A DNA stretch of 5,984 bases, taken from Prevotella sp. UBA7764. GTDB taxonomy: Bacteria > Bacteroidota > Bacteroidia > Bacteroidales > Bacteroidaceae. The position numbers and the translations under genes are program-made. Positions 1 to 5,874 of the stretch are shown piece by piece (within the stretch, counting starts at the first letter, position 1; the number at the start of each line of letters is the position of its first letter). Where the stretch lies: contig DLDU01000061.1 of NCBI GenBank assembly GCA_002481295.1, positions 1 to 5,984 on the forward strand, given 5' to 3'. A model generated the notes under the pieces. That model did not search any database. It saw only the letters and a list, made by a program, of their open reading frames with translations, and had not been told where the DNA came from.

Positions 1-9
1 ACTTCTCAA

Positions 10-1476
10 TTAGCGCATGCACTCCATCATGTTGCGGTAGCGTTCTACCTCCTCCTTTGTGGCAAAACTCTGATTGAGGATGAAGTGGTAATTACCCTCG
101 AAAGCATGACCATAAATGCAGGCATCCTTGTAGCCATGGCGTGCGATGAGCTGCTGCAAATCGACCGTAGCATGGGGCAGGTCCTGGATATGGAACGCCA
201 CATCCTCGATGAGACAAGAAGAACCGACTGGCCGTTGACCGCCCACAGCAGGGAAGATACCGGAGCGGATAGACCAGTACTTTCCATAGACCTTCGGGTC
301 ATCGGTAAAGGCGGGCTCGCCATAGAGGTTAAATCTCGAGAGCGTGTCCATGACCTCCTGGATATTTGCCTTCAGTCCTTCCGGCGTCAGGGCCTTGGTC
401 TCGGTGAGGACAGCCGTGAGATTATGGTAGTCGCCTTTGGCTACGCCGTCAATACGACCTGCATCCACATCCTTCTTATAGTTCAGATAGACGGGGTCGT
501 CGACACTCTGCAACGACAGATAGTCGAGCATCTCCGCACTCTTTACCTTGAGATTCTCATAGGTCATCGCCATGTCGTCCTCGTCGGCTTTCAACTGTTT
601 CAAAGCGACGATGGCCTTGCAGCTCTCCTCCATGGTCTGGAAATAAACCATAGCCGAAGCGCGGTAAGGATATTCGTGCAGCGTTTTCATGCGGACACTG
701 GAGAGGAAGGCCAGCGTCCCCTCAGAGCCCACGATACTGTGTGCGATGATGTCGAAGGGATCGTCGTAGTCGACAAGCGGACGGATGTTGAGACCCGTGA
801 CGTTCTTGATAGAATACTTATATCGGATGCGCTCGGTGAGGTCTGCGTCCTTCCTGACCTCATCGCGCAGGGCCTCAATCTTCTTGAGAAACTCGGGATG
901 ACTCTTGCGGAAGGCCTCGCGGCTCTGCTCGTCACCGGTATCGAGGACGGTGCCATCAGTAAGAACGAGGCGGGCGCTGAGCAACATGTGGTCGCTGTTG
1001 GCATGTACGCCACAGTTCATGCCCGAGGCGTTGTTGACCACGATACCGCCGACCATAGCACTGCCCACCGAGGCCGGGTCGGGTGGGAACACACGCCCAT
1101 AAGGCTTCAAAATCTTTTTCACACGTCCTCCCGTGATACCGGGCTGAAGGGTGATGGCATTCTTGTCATCATCTAAGTGGAACTGCTCCCAACCTTTGCC
1201 TGCCACGATGAGCACGGAGTCGGTACAGCTCTGTCCGGAGAGCGACGTGCCGGCAGCGCGGAGCGTAAACGGAATGGCGTATTTCTTGCACGCCTTGAAG
1301 GCCGCCTGCACTTCCTGCTCGTTCTTTGTGCGGACGACGACTTGCGGGGTCATACGATAGAAACTGGCATCAGTGCCCCAGGCATAAGTACGGAGACTGT
1401 CGGTATATATCTGTCTCTCCGGGATGGCCTGCCTGATCTCGGAAAAAAACTGCTGCTTAATATGTGGATCGGTCAT
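10..1476 (-). CDS. FAD-binding N-terminal half of a D-lactate dehydrogenase-type FAD/Fe-S oxidoreductase, apparently frameshifted
   Basis: The 488-residue product resembles the FAD-linked half of the large two-part D-lactate dehydrogenases (Dld-II type, usually over 900 residues, with a C-terminal iron-sulfur half). These oxidise a 2-hydroxy acid such as D-lactate and pass electrons to the respiratory chain. Visible are the PCMH-type FAD-binding motifs RAAGTSLSGQS (about 73-83), PPDPASVG (131-138), NNASG (148-152) and GSEGTLAF (250-257). The FAD-oxidase C-terminal domain follows, with IRSGIFPAV (403-411) and GHAFEGNYHF (456-465). The frame then stops at TAA (12-10), before the expected EHGTG motif and the whole Fe-S half. 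Codons at 22-2 in another frame read VHALIEK, as the family would continue, so a lost base near 20-30 is likely. The ATG at 1476 fits the family start and lies about 18 bases from a predicted transcription start. Family assignment is strong; the exact substrate is inferred. Confidence 0.85.
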   Translation of the reverse strand: MTDPHIKQQFFSEIRQAIPERQIYTDSLRTYAWGTDASFYRMTPQVVVRTKNEQEVQAAFKACKKYAIPFTLRAAGTSLSGQSCTDSVLIVAGKGWEQFHLDDDKNAITLQPGITGGRVKKILKPYGRVFPPDPASVGSAMVGGIVVNNASGMNCGVHANSDHMLLSARLVLTDGTVLDTGDEQSREAFRKSHPEFLKKIEALRDEVRKDADLTERIRYKYSIKNVTGLNIRPLVDYDDPFDIIAHSIVGSEGTLAFLSSVRMKTLHEYPYRASAMVYFQTMEESCKAIVALKQLKADEDDMAMTYENLKVKSAEMLDYLSLQSVDDPVYLNYKKDVDAGRIDGVAKGDYHNLTAVLTETKALTPEGLKANIQEVMDTLSRFNLYGEPAFTDDPKVYGKYWSIRSGIFPAVGGQRPVGSSCLIEDVAFHIQDLPHATVDLQQLIARHGYKDACIYGHAFEGNYHFILNQSFATKEEVERYRNMMECMR

Positions 1477-1499
1477 AATAATGAGACTTGTCTATACCT

Positions 1500-1532
1500 G
1501 CAAAGGTAACTAATATTAGCAGCATTAACAAA
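1500..1532 (-). promoter_or_regulatory. Bacteroidota-type promoter for the FAD oxidoreductase
   Basis: Read on the minus strand, TACCTTTGC (1508-1500) matches the phylum's -7 element TAnnTTTG exactly. A TTTG (1532-1529) lies 20 bases upstream, as expected for the -33 element. Transcription would start near 1494 and give a leader of roughly 18 bases. The spacer between the boxes contains a perfect 10-base palindrome (1510-1519). Confidence 0.7.
1510..1519. promoter_or_regulatory. Palindrome CTAATATTAG inside the oxidoreductase promoter, possible operator
   Basis: CTAATATTAG is a perfect 10-base palindrome lying wholly between the -33 and -7 boxes of the leftward promoter. That is a position where a bound repressor would block RNA polymerase. 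The palindrome is directly visible; its use as an operator is inferred, and its AT-richness makes chance occurrence plausible. Confidence 0.3.
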
Positions 1533-1854
1533 TAATAAGCGTTATATTTTATAAGCTATAATAATCATGATCATTCAAAACTATTATTTTGAACATTGAA
1601 TCATCATTAGGATAGTGAGGACACACAGAGACAAGACAAAAGAGACCAAAGCGATGTCCAACAGCACCACACGGATGAGCTGATGAAAACTGTCACGAGA
1701 CAGCAACAAACGACAGAACATATAGGACACCGCAAATAGCCTTGCCGTTTGTTTTGTATTGTAGCATATTGCCGCAAACGCTTCCGAAAGGAAGACCGAG
1801 AAAAAACAAAATGACAAGAAAATGAGGCAAAGAATAATAAATCGCCGTTATGAT

Positions 1855-1886
1855 TTTGTCATCTCAGAAAAATCAGTTATTTTTGC
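1855..1886 (+). promoter_or_regulatory. Bacteroidota-type promoter for the tetR-serB-ACT-UPF0210 operon
   Basis: TTTG (1855-1858) is followed after 19 bases by TATTTTTGC (1878-1886), a full match to the -33/-7 pattern TTTG-N19-21-TAnnTTTG. Transcription should start near 1890, about 45 bases before the TetR ATG at 1937. I found no comparable TAnnTTTG element in the short gaps inside the operon, so this is the likely main promoter for all four genes. Confidence 0.75.
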
Positions 1887-1920
1887 ACATAGATTACAAA
1901 TGTGCAACATAGTGTGCACT
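1883..1920. promoter_or_regulatory. Candidate TetR operator: repeated TGTGCA half-sites over the transcription start
   Basis: Perfect 8-base inverted arms TTGCACAT (1883-1890) and ATGTGCAA (1900-1907) flank a 9-base spacer. A third half-site lies in AGTGTGCACT (1911-1920), 12 bases beyond the second, and includes the palindrome GTGCAC (1914-1919). The first arm overlaps the end of the -7 box and the repeat covers the predicted start site. That is typical placement for autorepression by a TetR-family protein encoded immediately downstream. The repeats are seen directly; binding by this TetR is inferred. Confidence 0.5.
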
Positions 1921-1936
1921 AAATAGCAGAAACAAC

Positions 1937-2539
1937 ATGTCAATCTCAAAGACAAGGCAGAAATTAGTGGATGTGGCGAGACAGCTCTTCGCCAAGAACG
2001 GACTTGCCGGCACGACGATGAATGACATTGCCGTGGCCTCGGGCAAAGGCCGCCGCACGCTTTATACCTATTTCAACCGAAAAGAGGATGTCTATTACGC
2101 TGTCATCGAGTCGGAGCTCGAACGGCTGAGCGACAAGCTCGACGAGGTGGCCGCGAAAAAGATTCGGCCGCAAGACAAGATCGTGGAGCTCATCTACACT
2201 CACCTGAGCATGATCAAGGAAACGGTGGTGCGCAACGGCAACCTGCGCGCCGAGTTCTTCCGTAACATCTGGACGGTGGAGAAAGTGCGCAAGAATTTCG
2301 ACGAGGACGAGATTGAACTTTTCCGAAAAGTATATGCCGACGGAAAGGCTGACGGAGAGTTCGACATTGACAACGTGGATCTTGTTGCCGACATCACTCA
2401 TTATTGTATCAAGGGATTGGAAGTGCCTTTTATCTACGGACGGCTCGGCCATGGGCTCACCGAAGAGACAAGCAAACCGCTCGTGGAGAAAGTCGTCTAC
2501 GGTGCGCTGGGCAACAAGCATAACAGTTTGATGAAATAG
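1937..2539 (+). CDS. TetR/AcrR-family transcriptional regulator
   Basis: The 200-residue product has the usual length and layout of a TetR-family dimeric, ligand-responsive repressor. An N-terminal helix (about 5-22, TRQKLVDVARQLFAKNG) leads into the helix-turn-helix at about 26-56. That segment carries the family signature TTMNDIA, then GKGRRTLYTYF, then KEDVYYAV. The rest (about 60-200) is a helical, poorly conserved ligand and dimerisation domain, so the inducer cannot be told. The ATG at 1937 gives the standard short lead-in to the DNA-binding domain; no Shine-Dalgarno is visible, which is normal for the phylum. The gene is first in the operon: its TAG (2537-2539) is one base from the serB ATG, so the two are probably translationally coupled. 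An inverted repeat over its promoter suggests autoregulation. Whether it also controls the divergent oxidoreductase is unknown. Confidence 0.9.
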   Translation: MSISKTRQKLVDVARQLFAKNGLAGTTMNDIAVASGKGRRTLYTYFNRKEDVYYAVIESELERLSDKLDEVAAKKIRPQDKIVELIYTHLSMIKETVVRNGNLRAEFFRNIWTVEKVRKNFDEDEIELFRKVYADGKADGEFDIDNVDLVADITHYCIKGLEVPFIYGRLGHGLTEETSKPLVEKVVYGALGNKHNSLMK

Positions 2540-2540
2540 C

Positions 2541-3827
2541 ATGGACAACACAGAGAAAGACATTCGCAACAACGACTATAATTCCAACAAGGAGGAACAA
2601 ATACTCATCAGTGTCACAGGTCAGGACCGCCCCGGACTGACGGCGCAGATCACGAATATCCTTGCCAACTACGACGCCACGGTGCTCGACATAGGTCAGG
2701 CCGACATCCACGCCACGCTCTCCTTGGGCATCCTCATCCGCATCGACGACCGCTCGTCGGGTCAGGTGATGAAAGAGTTGCTCTTCAAGGCCAACGAACT
2801 CGGAGTGAACATTGGCTTCTCGCCCATCACCGATGAGGAGTACGAGGATTGGGTCAACCGACAGGGCAAGAACCGCTATATCCTTACCGTCATCGGCCGC
2901 TCCCTCTCAGCGCGCGACATCGCCGGTGCCGCAAAGATCGTAGCAGCGCAAGGACTGAACATCGACTCCATCATCCGCCTCACGGGTCGCCCGAGCATCA
3001 TGCACCCCGAGCGCAACGTGCGGGCTTGCATCGAGTTCTCGCTCCGCGGTAATCCCGAAGACCGGCAACGCATGCAGGCTGAGCTGATGCAGCTCTCCCA
3101 GGGCATGGGCATCGACTTCTCGTTTCAGCGCGACGACATGTACCGCCGCATGCGCCGTCTCATCTGTTTTGATATGGACTCCACGCTCATCCAAACCGAA
3201 TGTATCGACGAACTGGCCGAGCGTGCCGGTGTCGGTGACAAGGTCAGAGCGATCACCGAGCGCGCCATGCGTGGCGAAATCGACTTCAAGGAGAGCTTCA
3301 CCGAGCGCGTGGCGCTGCTCAAGGGCCTCGACGTGAGTGTGATGCAGGACATTGCCGAGCATCTGCCCATCACCGAGGGCGTGCCCCGACTGATGACCGT
3401 GCTCAAGCGCTGTGGCTACAAGATCGCAATACTCAGCGGTGGCTTCACCTATTTCGGCGAATACCTACAACGCAAGTTCGGCATCGACTATGTCTATGCC
3501 AACGAGCTGGAGATAGGCGAAGACGGCAAGCTCACGGGGCACTATGTCGGTGATATTGTCGACGGCAAGCGCAAAGCCGAACTGCTGAAGCTCATCGCGC
3601 AGGTGGAGAAAGTCAACCTCGCGCAGACGATCGCTGTGGGTGACGGTGCCAACGACCTGCCGATGATCACCGAAGCCGGACTGGGCATCGCCTTCCACGC
3701 CAAGCCTCGTGTGCAGGCTGGCGCACGGCAGAGCATCAACAGCCTGGGGCTCGACGGCGTGCTCTACTTCCTCGGCTTCAAAGACAGCTACATCGAAGAG
3801 CCAAAGCCCATGGAGACAAAGGGCTAA
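2541..3827 (+). CDS. serB: Phosphoserine phosphatase SerB with two N-terminal ACT domains
   Basis: SerB hydrolyses O-phospho-L-serine to L-serine and phosphate, the last step of the phosphorylated serine pathway, in the cytoplasm. In this 428-residue protein a polar leader (1-20) precedes ACT domain 1 (about 21-95), which has the loop GQDRPG (27-32). A second, more divergent ACT-like domain (about 112-196) lacks that loop. The HAD phosphatase core follows: motif I DMDST (nucleophile D211, acid/base D213), E220, F249 and R256 as likely substrate contacts, motif II SGG (299-301), motif III K345, and motif IV GDGAND (367-372, with D368 and D372). All catalytic residues are present. Length and architecture fit the long SerB form with regulatory ACT domains; E. 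coli SerB is shorter, about 320 residues. The start lies one base after tetR, and the next gene begins 53 bases downstream. Confidence 0.95.
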   Translation: MDNTEKDIRNNDYNSNKEEQILISVTGQDRPGLTAQITNILANYDATVLDIGQADIHATLSLGILIRIDDRSSGQVMKELLFKANELGVNIGFSPITDEEYEDWVNRQGKNRYILTVIGRSLSARDIAGAAKIVAAQGLNIDSIIRLTGRPSIMHPERNVRACIEFSLRGNPEDRQRMQAELMQLSQGMGIDFSFQRDDMYRRMRRLICFDMDSTLIQTECIDELAERAGVGDKVRAITERAMRGEIDFKESFTERVALLKGLDVSVMQDIAEHLPITEGVPRLMTVLKRCGYKIAILSGGFTYFGEYLQRKFGIDYVYANELEIGEDGKLTGHYVGDIVDGKRKAELLKLIAQVEKVNLAQTIAVGDGANDLPMITEAGLGIAFHAKPRVQAGARQSINSLGLDGVLYFLGFKDSYIEEPKPMETKG

Positions 3828-3880
3828 CACAATATGACAATCACAAAACAAGAAATGTAATCTATAAAATATTGTAAGAC

Positions 3881-4153
3881 ATGACAAAAGCTATTATCAC
3901 GGTAGTGGGCAAGGATGCTGTCGGCATCATAGCCAAAGTGTGCACCTATCTCGCCGACAACCAGGTGAACATCTTGGATATCACGCAGACCATCGTAGAC
4001 GGATTCTTCAACATGATGATGATTGTTGACGTAACCGATACACAGAAAACCTTTGAGCAAGTAAGCAATGAGCTAACCGAGATCGGAAAGAGCATCGGCG
4101 TGCAGACAAAGATACAATTGGAAGAAATCTTCAACCAGATGCACCGCATCTAA
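3881..4153 (+). CDS. Free-standing ACT-domain protein, UPF0237 family
   Basis: This 90-residue protein is a single ACT domain, at the usual length of UPF0237. Its first strand and loop read ITVVGKDAVGIIAKV, with the ACT ligand-loop pattern GxDxxG at 10-15. A second half (about 29-50, NILDITQTIVDGFFNMMMIV) is typical of this family. ACT domains generally bind small ligands, often amino acids, and work as dimers or higher assemblies; the ligand here is unknown. The gene lies 53 bases after serB and 18 bases before the UPF0210 gene. That order (ACT then UPF0210) recurs in many bacteria and archaea, so the two products probably work together. The ATG at 3881 has no good Shine-Dalgarno. The gap before it is AT-rich and contains no recognisable promoter. 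The family call is firm; the function is not known. Confidence 0.9.
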   Translation: MTKAIITVVGKDAVGIIAKVCTYLADNQVNILDITQTIVDGFFNMMMIVDVTDTQKTFEQVSNELTEIGKSIGVQTKIQLEEIFNQMHRI

Positions 4154-4157
4154 TCAT

Positions 4158-4163
4158 GGAGGA
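4158..4163 (+). promoter_or_regulatory. Strong Shine-Dalgarno GGAGGA before the UPF0210 gene
   Basis: GGAGGA ends 8 bases before the ATG at 4172 and sits in the 18-base gap after the ACT gene. It fixes the start at 4172. It stands out because the other gene starts in this window have no such site, as is common in Bacteroidota. Confidence 0.6.
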
Positions 4164-4171
4164 ATAAGACG

Positions 4172-5563
4172 ATGATAGACCTATCAGAAGTCCTCGAAAC
4201 CAATAAAATGGTCGAAGAGGAAAATCTCGACGTGCGCACCATCACCCTGGGCATCAGCCTGCTGGACTGTGCTGACGACAGCGTGGACGCATGCTGCGAG
4301 AAGATATACAACAAGATTACTACATTGGCACGCGACCTGGTGCGCACGGGTGAGGAGATCTCGCGCGAGATCGGTATCCCCATTGTGCATAAGCGCATCA
4401 GCGTGACGCCTATCTCACTCATCGGTGCTTCGTGCTGCCACACCACGGGCGACTTCGTGAAGATCGCCCAGACCTTGGACCGCGCAGCCGCCGCTGTGGG
4501 TGTCAACTTCCTCGGTGGTTTCTCCGCACTTGTCAGCAAGGGCATGACACCTGCCGACGAGCTGCTCATCCGATCTATTCCGCAGGCTTTGGCCACCACA
4601 GACCTTGTCTGCTCAAGCGTCAACGTGGGCAGCACCAAGAATGGATTGAACATGGACGCCGTGAAACTCATGGGCGAGATCGTGCGCCAAGCTGCCGAAG
4701 CCAGTGCTGACCGTCTGTGCATCGGTCCGGCCAAGCTCGTGGTCTTCTGCAATGCTCCTGACGACAACCCGTTCATGGCCGGTGCCTTCCATGGAGTCAG
4801 CGAGGGCAACGCCGTTGTCAATGTCGGCGTCTCCGGTCCCGGCGTAGTGAAATATGCGTTGGAACAGATGGACCGCCGAGCCCGTGAGAATGGCGGTCGT
4901 GAGGCGAACTTCGAGACGCTCTGCCAGACCATCAAGAAGACAGCTTTCAAGATTACACGTGTAGGACAATATGTGGCTCAGGAGGCCAGCCGACGCTTGG
5001 GTGCCGAGTTTGGCATCATCGACCTCAGCCTGGCACCGACGCCAGCAGTCGGAGACTCTGTTGCCGACATCTTGAAATGCATCGGCGTGGAGCAACCGGG
5101 TGCACCGGGAACTACCGCTGCCTTGGCATTGCTCAACGACCAGGTGAAGAAAGGTGGCATCATGGCCAGCTCTTATGTCGGCGGACTCTCCGGAGCCTTC
5201 ATCCCCGTCAGCGAGGACCAGGGAATGATCGACGCTGTCAACGCCGGAGCACTGAACATCGAGAAACTCGAAGCCATGACCTGCGTCTGCTCGGTAGGAC
5301 TCGACATGATCGCCATCCCCGGTGACACGCCTGCCACCACGATCTCGGGTATTATTGCCGACGAAGCCGCCATCGGTATGGTGAACCAAAAGACCACAGC
5401 CGTGCGCATCATCCCGGTAATCGGCAAGCGTGTCGGCGACAGCATCTCATGGGGCGGCCTGCTTGGCCATGCTCCTATCATGCCGGTCAACACCTTCTCT
5501 TCCGAGCGACTCGTCAACCGTGGCGGCCGCATTCCCGCCCCCGTCCACTCGTTCAAGAACTAA
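4172..5563 (+). CDS. PFL-like protein of unknown function, UPF0210 (DUF711) family
   Basis: The 463-residue protein matches the UPF0210/DUF711 family along its whole length; members are usually about 450 residues. Recognisable conserved blocks are [10 protein letters not shown] (24-33), [11 protein letters not shown] (111-121), [12 protein letters not shown] (198-209), [11 protein letters not shown] (217-227), [15 protein letters not shown] (284-298), [10 protein letters not shown] (320-329), [12 protein letters not shown] (338-349) and the C-terminal end [11 protein letters not shown] (453-463). The family is annotated as pyruvate formate-lyase-like in fold, but I see no C-terminal glycyl-radical motif (RVxG followed by an aromatic residue), so formate-lyase chemistry is not supported. 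There is no signal peptide or membrane segment, so it is probably cytoplasmic. It follows the UPF0237 gene by 18 bases and has a strong ribosome binding site. It is last in the operon, with a terminator 36 bases after its stop. The biochemical role is unknown; context points to amino-acid metabolism. Confidence 0.93.
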   Translation: MIDLSEVLETNKMVEEENLDVRTITLGISLLDCADDSVDACCEKIYNKITTLARDLVRTGEEISREIGIPIVHKRISVTPISLIGASCCHTTGDFVKIAQTLDRAAAAVGVNFLGGFSALVSKGMTPADELLIRSIPQALATTDLVCSSVNVGSTKNGLNMDAVKLMGEIVRQAAEASADRLCIGPAKLVVFCNAPDDNPFMAGAFHGVSEGNAVVNVGVSGPGVVKYALEQMDRRARENGGREANFETLCQTIKKTAFKITRVGQYVAQEASRRLGAEFGIIDLSLAPTPAVGDSVADILKCIGVEQPGAPGTTAALALLNDQVKKGGIMASSYVGGLSGAFIPVSEDQGMIDAVNAGALNIEKLEAMTCVCSVGLDMIAIPGDTPATTISGIIADEAAIGMVNQKTTAVRIIPVIGKRVGDSISWGGLLGHAPIMPVNTFSSERLVNRGGRIPAPVHSFKN

Positions 5564-5598
5564 AAGGGGTCCCTACCCTATTCCACTATACAGTAATC

Positions 5599-5635
5599 CC
5601 GGGCAACGACCGTGTTGTCCGGAATTATTGTTTTA
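5599..5635 (+). terminator. Rho-independent terminator of the tetR-serB operon
   Basis: CCGGGCAAC (5599-5607) pairs with GTTGTCCGG (5614-5622) to form a 9-pair stem with one G-U pair and a 6-base loop. A T-rich stretch follows (AATTATTGTTTTA). It lies 36 bases beyond the UPF0210 stop codon and is the only convincing terminator in the window. Confidence 0.7.
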
Positions 5636-5809
5636 TAGACTATCTGAACATCTGTGAAGGACATGAATATTATGGTCTTCAAAAGTGCAAGTTGTTTTAG
5701 AGTTAACGCTCCGCTACGCGGAATAAAGAATATAAGCGAATATCAAGAAAATATTCACATATAGCATTGGGAAAGCACTATGCAATCAAAGAAGCTTTTA
5801 ATCGTTTGT

Positions 5810-5841
5810 TTTGGTATTTGTGGGAAATTTTGTAATTTTGT
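5810..5841 (+). promoter_or_regulatory. Bacteroidota-type promoter for the right-edge methyltransferase gene
   Basis: TTTG (5810-5813) is followed after 19 bases by TAATTTTGT (5833-5841), an exact match to TTTG-N19-TAnnTTTG. Transcription would start near 5848, roughly 27 bases before the ATG at 5875. The gene therefore has its own promoter and is separated from the upstream operon by a terminator. Confidence 0.7.
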
Positions 5842-5874
5842 GAATGATAACCATTGACAAACGAGATTTGAGAT

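Larger units (their letters stand above)
1477..1936. other. Divergent intergenic region
   Basis: This 460-base gap separates the leftward oxidoreductase from the rightward TetR-serB operon and carries a promoter at each end. The left part (1533-1600) is very AT-rich and holds small palindromes: TTATA/TATAA arms at 1542-1554, overlapping ATCATGAT and ATGATCAT at 1564-1574, and TTCAAAA/TTTTGAA arms with a 6-base loop at 1574-1593. The middle (about 1600-1820) is less AT-rich. It contains a 77-codon reverse ORF (1817-1584) that starts only with TTG, has a hydrophobic C-terminal third (LLDIALVSFVLSLCVLTILM) and lacks a clear promoter or ribosome binding site. I do not call that ORF a gene. I see no tRNA, riboswitch or mobile element here. 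Confidence 0.6.
5564..5874. other. Intergenic spacer between the operon terminator and the methyltransferase promoter
   Basis: This stretch of 311 bases has no supported gene. It starts with the operon terminator and ends with the promoter of the next gene. Between them is AT-rich sequence with a 5-pair hairpin TCCGC/GCGGA (5710-5722, 3-base loop) and a GAATAT/ATATTC inverted repeat (5738-5756). A 33-codon ORF at about 5664-5765 (start ATGAATATTATGG) has no recognisable product and I do not call it. I see no direct repeats, tRNA or integrase site that would mark an insertion boundary. Confidence 0.55.

Noticed and set aside
85..1176. Long plus-strand ORF of 363 codons opposite the oxidoreductase gene
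   Set aside because: It is antisense to a clearly recognisable FAD-binding protein, has no family resemblance and no promoter, and is explained by the codon bias of the real gene.
1964..2572. Minus-strand ORF of 202 codons over tetR
   Set aside because: It is a shadow of the TetR gene, whose helix-turn-helix is unmistakable on the plus strand.
3829..3875. Inverted repeat ACAATAT (3829-3835) / ATATTGT (3869-3875) between serB and the ACT gene
   Set aside because: Seven AT-rich pairs around a 33-base loop are weak and there is no T-tract, so I do not call a terminator or operator there.
3937..3945. AGTGTGCAC inside the ACT gene, identical to nine bases of the candidate TetR operator at 1911-1919
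   Set aside because: It lies in conserved coding sequence (KVCT), is not in a promoter and lacks a second arm; chance is the simpler explanation.
4613..5389. Minus-strand ORF of 258 codons over the UPF0210 gene, with a second one at 4150-4950
   Set aside because: Both lie inside a full-length UPF0210 match on the plus strand and resemble no protein I know.
5710..5722. Hairpin TCCGC/GCGGA with a 3-base loop
   Set aside because: Five base pairs with no T-tract are not enough for a terminator, and no partner repeat was found elsewhere in the window.
5664..5765. 33-codon ORF starting ATGAATATTATGG after the operon terminator
   Set aside because: It is too short, has no recognisable product, no promoter of the TAnnTTTG type and runs through AT-rich spacer sequence.
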